Assembly (NCBI GenBank): GCA_021818865.1
Contig: JAKASX010000013.1
Coordinates: forward strand, 1-56,684
Length of the DNA: 56,684 bases
DNA from: Acidobacteriota bacterium
Lineage (GTDB): Bacteria > Acidobacteriota > Terriglobia > Acidiferrales > UBA7541
Direction of reading: 5' to 3'
Shown: in pieces, positions 55,585-56,684 of the stretch
Layout: the number at the start of each line of letters is the position of its first letter
Position numbering within the stretch: position 1 is the first letter of the stretch
Program-made: the position numbers and the translations under genes
The notes under the pieces: model-generated
What the model saw: the letters and a program-made list of their open reading frames with translations, nothing else
What the model was told of the DNA's origin: nothing
The model's database searches: none

Positions 55585-56684
55585 ATGGGTATTCTCGGAT
55601 TGACGCACGACGAAAGCGGCACGGCCCTGGAGAAACTGCCGGTGAGGATCAAAGTGGCCATTGGCGAGGGGCCGGAACCAGGAAGCCAGAACGGCCACCC
55701 GCGCAAGCTCGATCATTTCGTTTTCAAGCGGAAGACACTTCGTGGCCAAGATGTCGTTTGGGAGCCGGCTCCGGACATCGCCAAGCTCTACGGTGAGAAG
55801 CCAACGGAATTGGGCATTGTTCTCCTGAATGACGATCCCAGAGAAGTCCTTCGGACCGAATATGCACTTTGGACCACGGCGGGTTGCAAGTGCCACGGTG
55901 AGCTGGTGCAGATCATGAATGGGAGCGGGCCGAAGTACGAGATGCGGGCCATCCGGCGAACGCAAAAGCACCCGGAGGGCGAACCTTGGCCCGGGAAATA
56001 CAGATACACTGAGGGGCCGAAGAAGGGGCAACCGGTCGAGCCTTGCGGCGACGGCTGCCCCGATCTCGAGCGCGGCGACTGCAAGCCTTCGGGCGATCTC
56101 TATTTCATCCTGGAAAAGTTCCCTACGGTGGGAGCGGTGTGCCGTCTCCACACGAGCAGCTACCGTTCGATTCGGAACCTTTCGAACGGGCTGATGCAAA
56201 TCCGGCGATTTAATGGCGGGCGTCTAGCCGGGATCAAGGCGTTGCTCAGGGCCACTCCGGAGAAGATCTGGTACAGCGATCGGGACGGGATGAGGCATTC
56301 GTCTGTCGTTTACATCCTCAGTCTCGAAATGGGCGGAACGGACATTCCCGAATTCACTGCGGAGACGGTCGTTCCGGCCGTGGGCGTGCGCCAGAGTCCC
56401 GCGTCCGCTGGGCCGGGCCCCGGAATGCAGTACGCTGTGCATGAACCAGATGGGGAACGGGCTGAGGAGATCGCCGGGGAGTTCTATCCGAACAGCGACT
56501 CAACACTGAGTGAGCCGGCGGATTCACCAGACGGGCCAAGCGAGGAAGACGAACAGTTCGCGAGGATTTGCGATTTGGCACGGCGACTCGGATATAACGA
56601 GGCCAAGACCAGGATGAAGCTGGGTCAGTGGGCGGGGAAGCTTGCCGGTCTCGAAGTTGAACTTCTGGGCGAGCTTGAGGGGAT
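55585..56684 (+). CDS. Gp3-like recombination-directionality/metal-binding family protein (3' end outside window)
   Basis: At least 366 residues; the frame is open to the window edge. ATG at 55585 with AAGGAG nine bases before. The N-terminal part KLPVRIKVAIGEG...KLDHFVFKR...LYGEKPTELGIVLLNDDP resembles phage/plasmid Gp3-like proteins, called recombination directionality factors or 'metal-binding proteins'. Cysteines follow at 101, 103, 154, 158 and 166 (CKCHGE; CGDGCPDLERGDCKPSGDLYFIL), a likely metal-binding cluster also seen in that family. The acidic Ser/Pro linker after ~residue 300 leads to a charged C-terminus. It may control recombination or bind ssDNA in the element. The family assignment is by memory of pattern, not a search. 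Confidence 0.6.
   Translation, partial: MGILGLTHDESGTALEKLPVRIKVAIGEGPEPGSQNGHPRKLDHFVFKRKTLRGQDVVWEPAPDIAKLYGEKPTELGIVLLNDDPREVLRTEYALWTTAGCKCHGELVQIMNGSGPKYEMRAIRRTQKHPEGEPWPGKYRYTEGPKKGQPVEPCGDGCPDLERGDCKPSGDLYFILEKFPTVGAVCRLHTSSYRSIRNLSNGLMQIRRFNGGRLAGIKALLRATPEKIWYSDRDGMRHSSVVYILSLEMGGTDIPEFTAETVVPAVGVRQSPASAGPGPGMQYAVHEPDGERAEEIAGEFYPNSDSTLSEPADSPDGPSEEDEQFARICDLARRLGYNEAKTRMKLGQWAGKLAGLEVELLGELEG

Larger units (their letters stand above)
42339..56684. mobile_element. Putative integrated element beginning at tRNA-Ser, right end outside window
   Basis: Starts at a tRNA-Ser with a duplicated 3' end and a tyrosine recombinase. It contains an excisionase-like HTH gene, SSB, a methyltransferase, an SNF2-like helicase and a Gp3-like gene. 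Unlike the preceding ribosomal block it is visibly lower in GC at 42.3-43.9 kb and its genes change strand often. An ADOP permease and an ECF sigma pair look like cargo. No second attachment site is visible, so the boundary is inferred. Confidence 0.5.

Overview
The window is high-GC bacterial chromosome, most likely from an acidobacterium (Acidobacteriota). The best clues are two MacB/FtsX-type permeases of about 800 residues with no ATPase gene beside them (the ADOP type typical of this phylum) and DUF4382-type lipoproteins. The assignment is inferred from gene content, not from a marker tree.

Layout. (1) 1-6.4 kb: two tandem paralogous surface lipoproteins (the first cut by the window edge), a small membrane protein, guaB (IMP dehydrogenase) behind a promoter and an intrinsic-terminator-like leader, and a DUF4382-type lipoprotein. 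(2) 6.4-27.7 kb, all on the minus strand: a continuous str-S10-spc-alpha ribosomal superoperon read from S12 (27.3 kb) to L17 (6.6 kb). It includes EF-G, EF-Tu, SecY, adenylate kinase, methionine aminopeptidase, IF-1, L36 and RpoA. A near-consensus sigma-70 promoter lies about 0.3 kb before S12. An unrecognised 99-residue basic protein sits between L2 and S19, and EF-G carries an insertion in domain IV. (3) 28-42 kb: metabolic and envelope genes: a GH63/MGH1-like glucosidase, a short CaiB/BaiF CoA-transferase, an ADOP permease, a secreted HExxH protein, an LhgO-type FAD oxidase, a tandem M42 peptidase whose first domain looks catalytically dead, and a membrane histidine-kinase-like protein whose phosphoacceptor histidine is replaced by arginine.

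(4) 42.2 kb to the right edge: an accessory region beginning at a tRNA-Ser(UGA) gene. The last 24 bases of the tRNA are repeated 91 bp away, and a tyrosine recombinase gene ends four bases from the tRNA. It then holds an excisionase-like HTH gene, SSB, a J-domain-like unknown, a DUF6094-type methyltransferase, a second ADOP permease, two overlapping unknown genes followed by an SNF2-like helicase, an ECF sigma/anti-sigma pair, and a cut-off gene resembling the phage/plasmid Gp3-like family. I read this as an integrated (conjugative or phage-plasmid-like) element with cargo. Its right end is outside the window.

How the parts relate: region 2 is housekeeping translation and secretion under one main promoter. 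Region 4 combines DNA mobility genes with DNA-processing genes (SSB, helicase, methyltransferase, Gp3-like) whose combined job is unknown. No CRISPR array, rRNA or transposase was seen.
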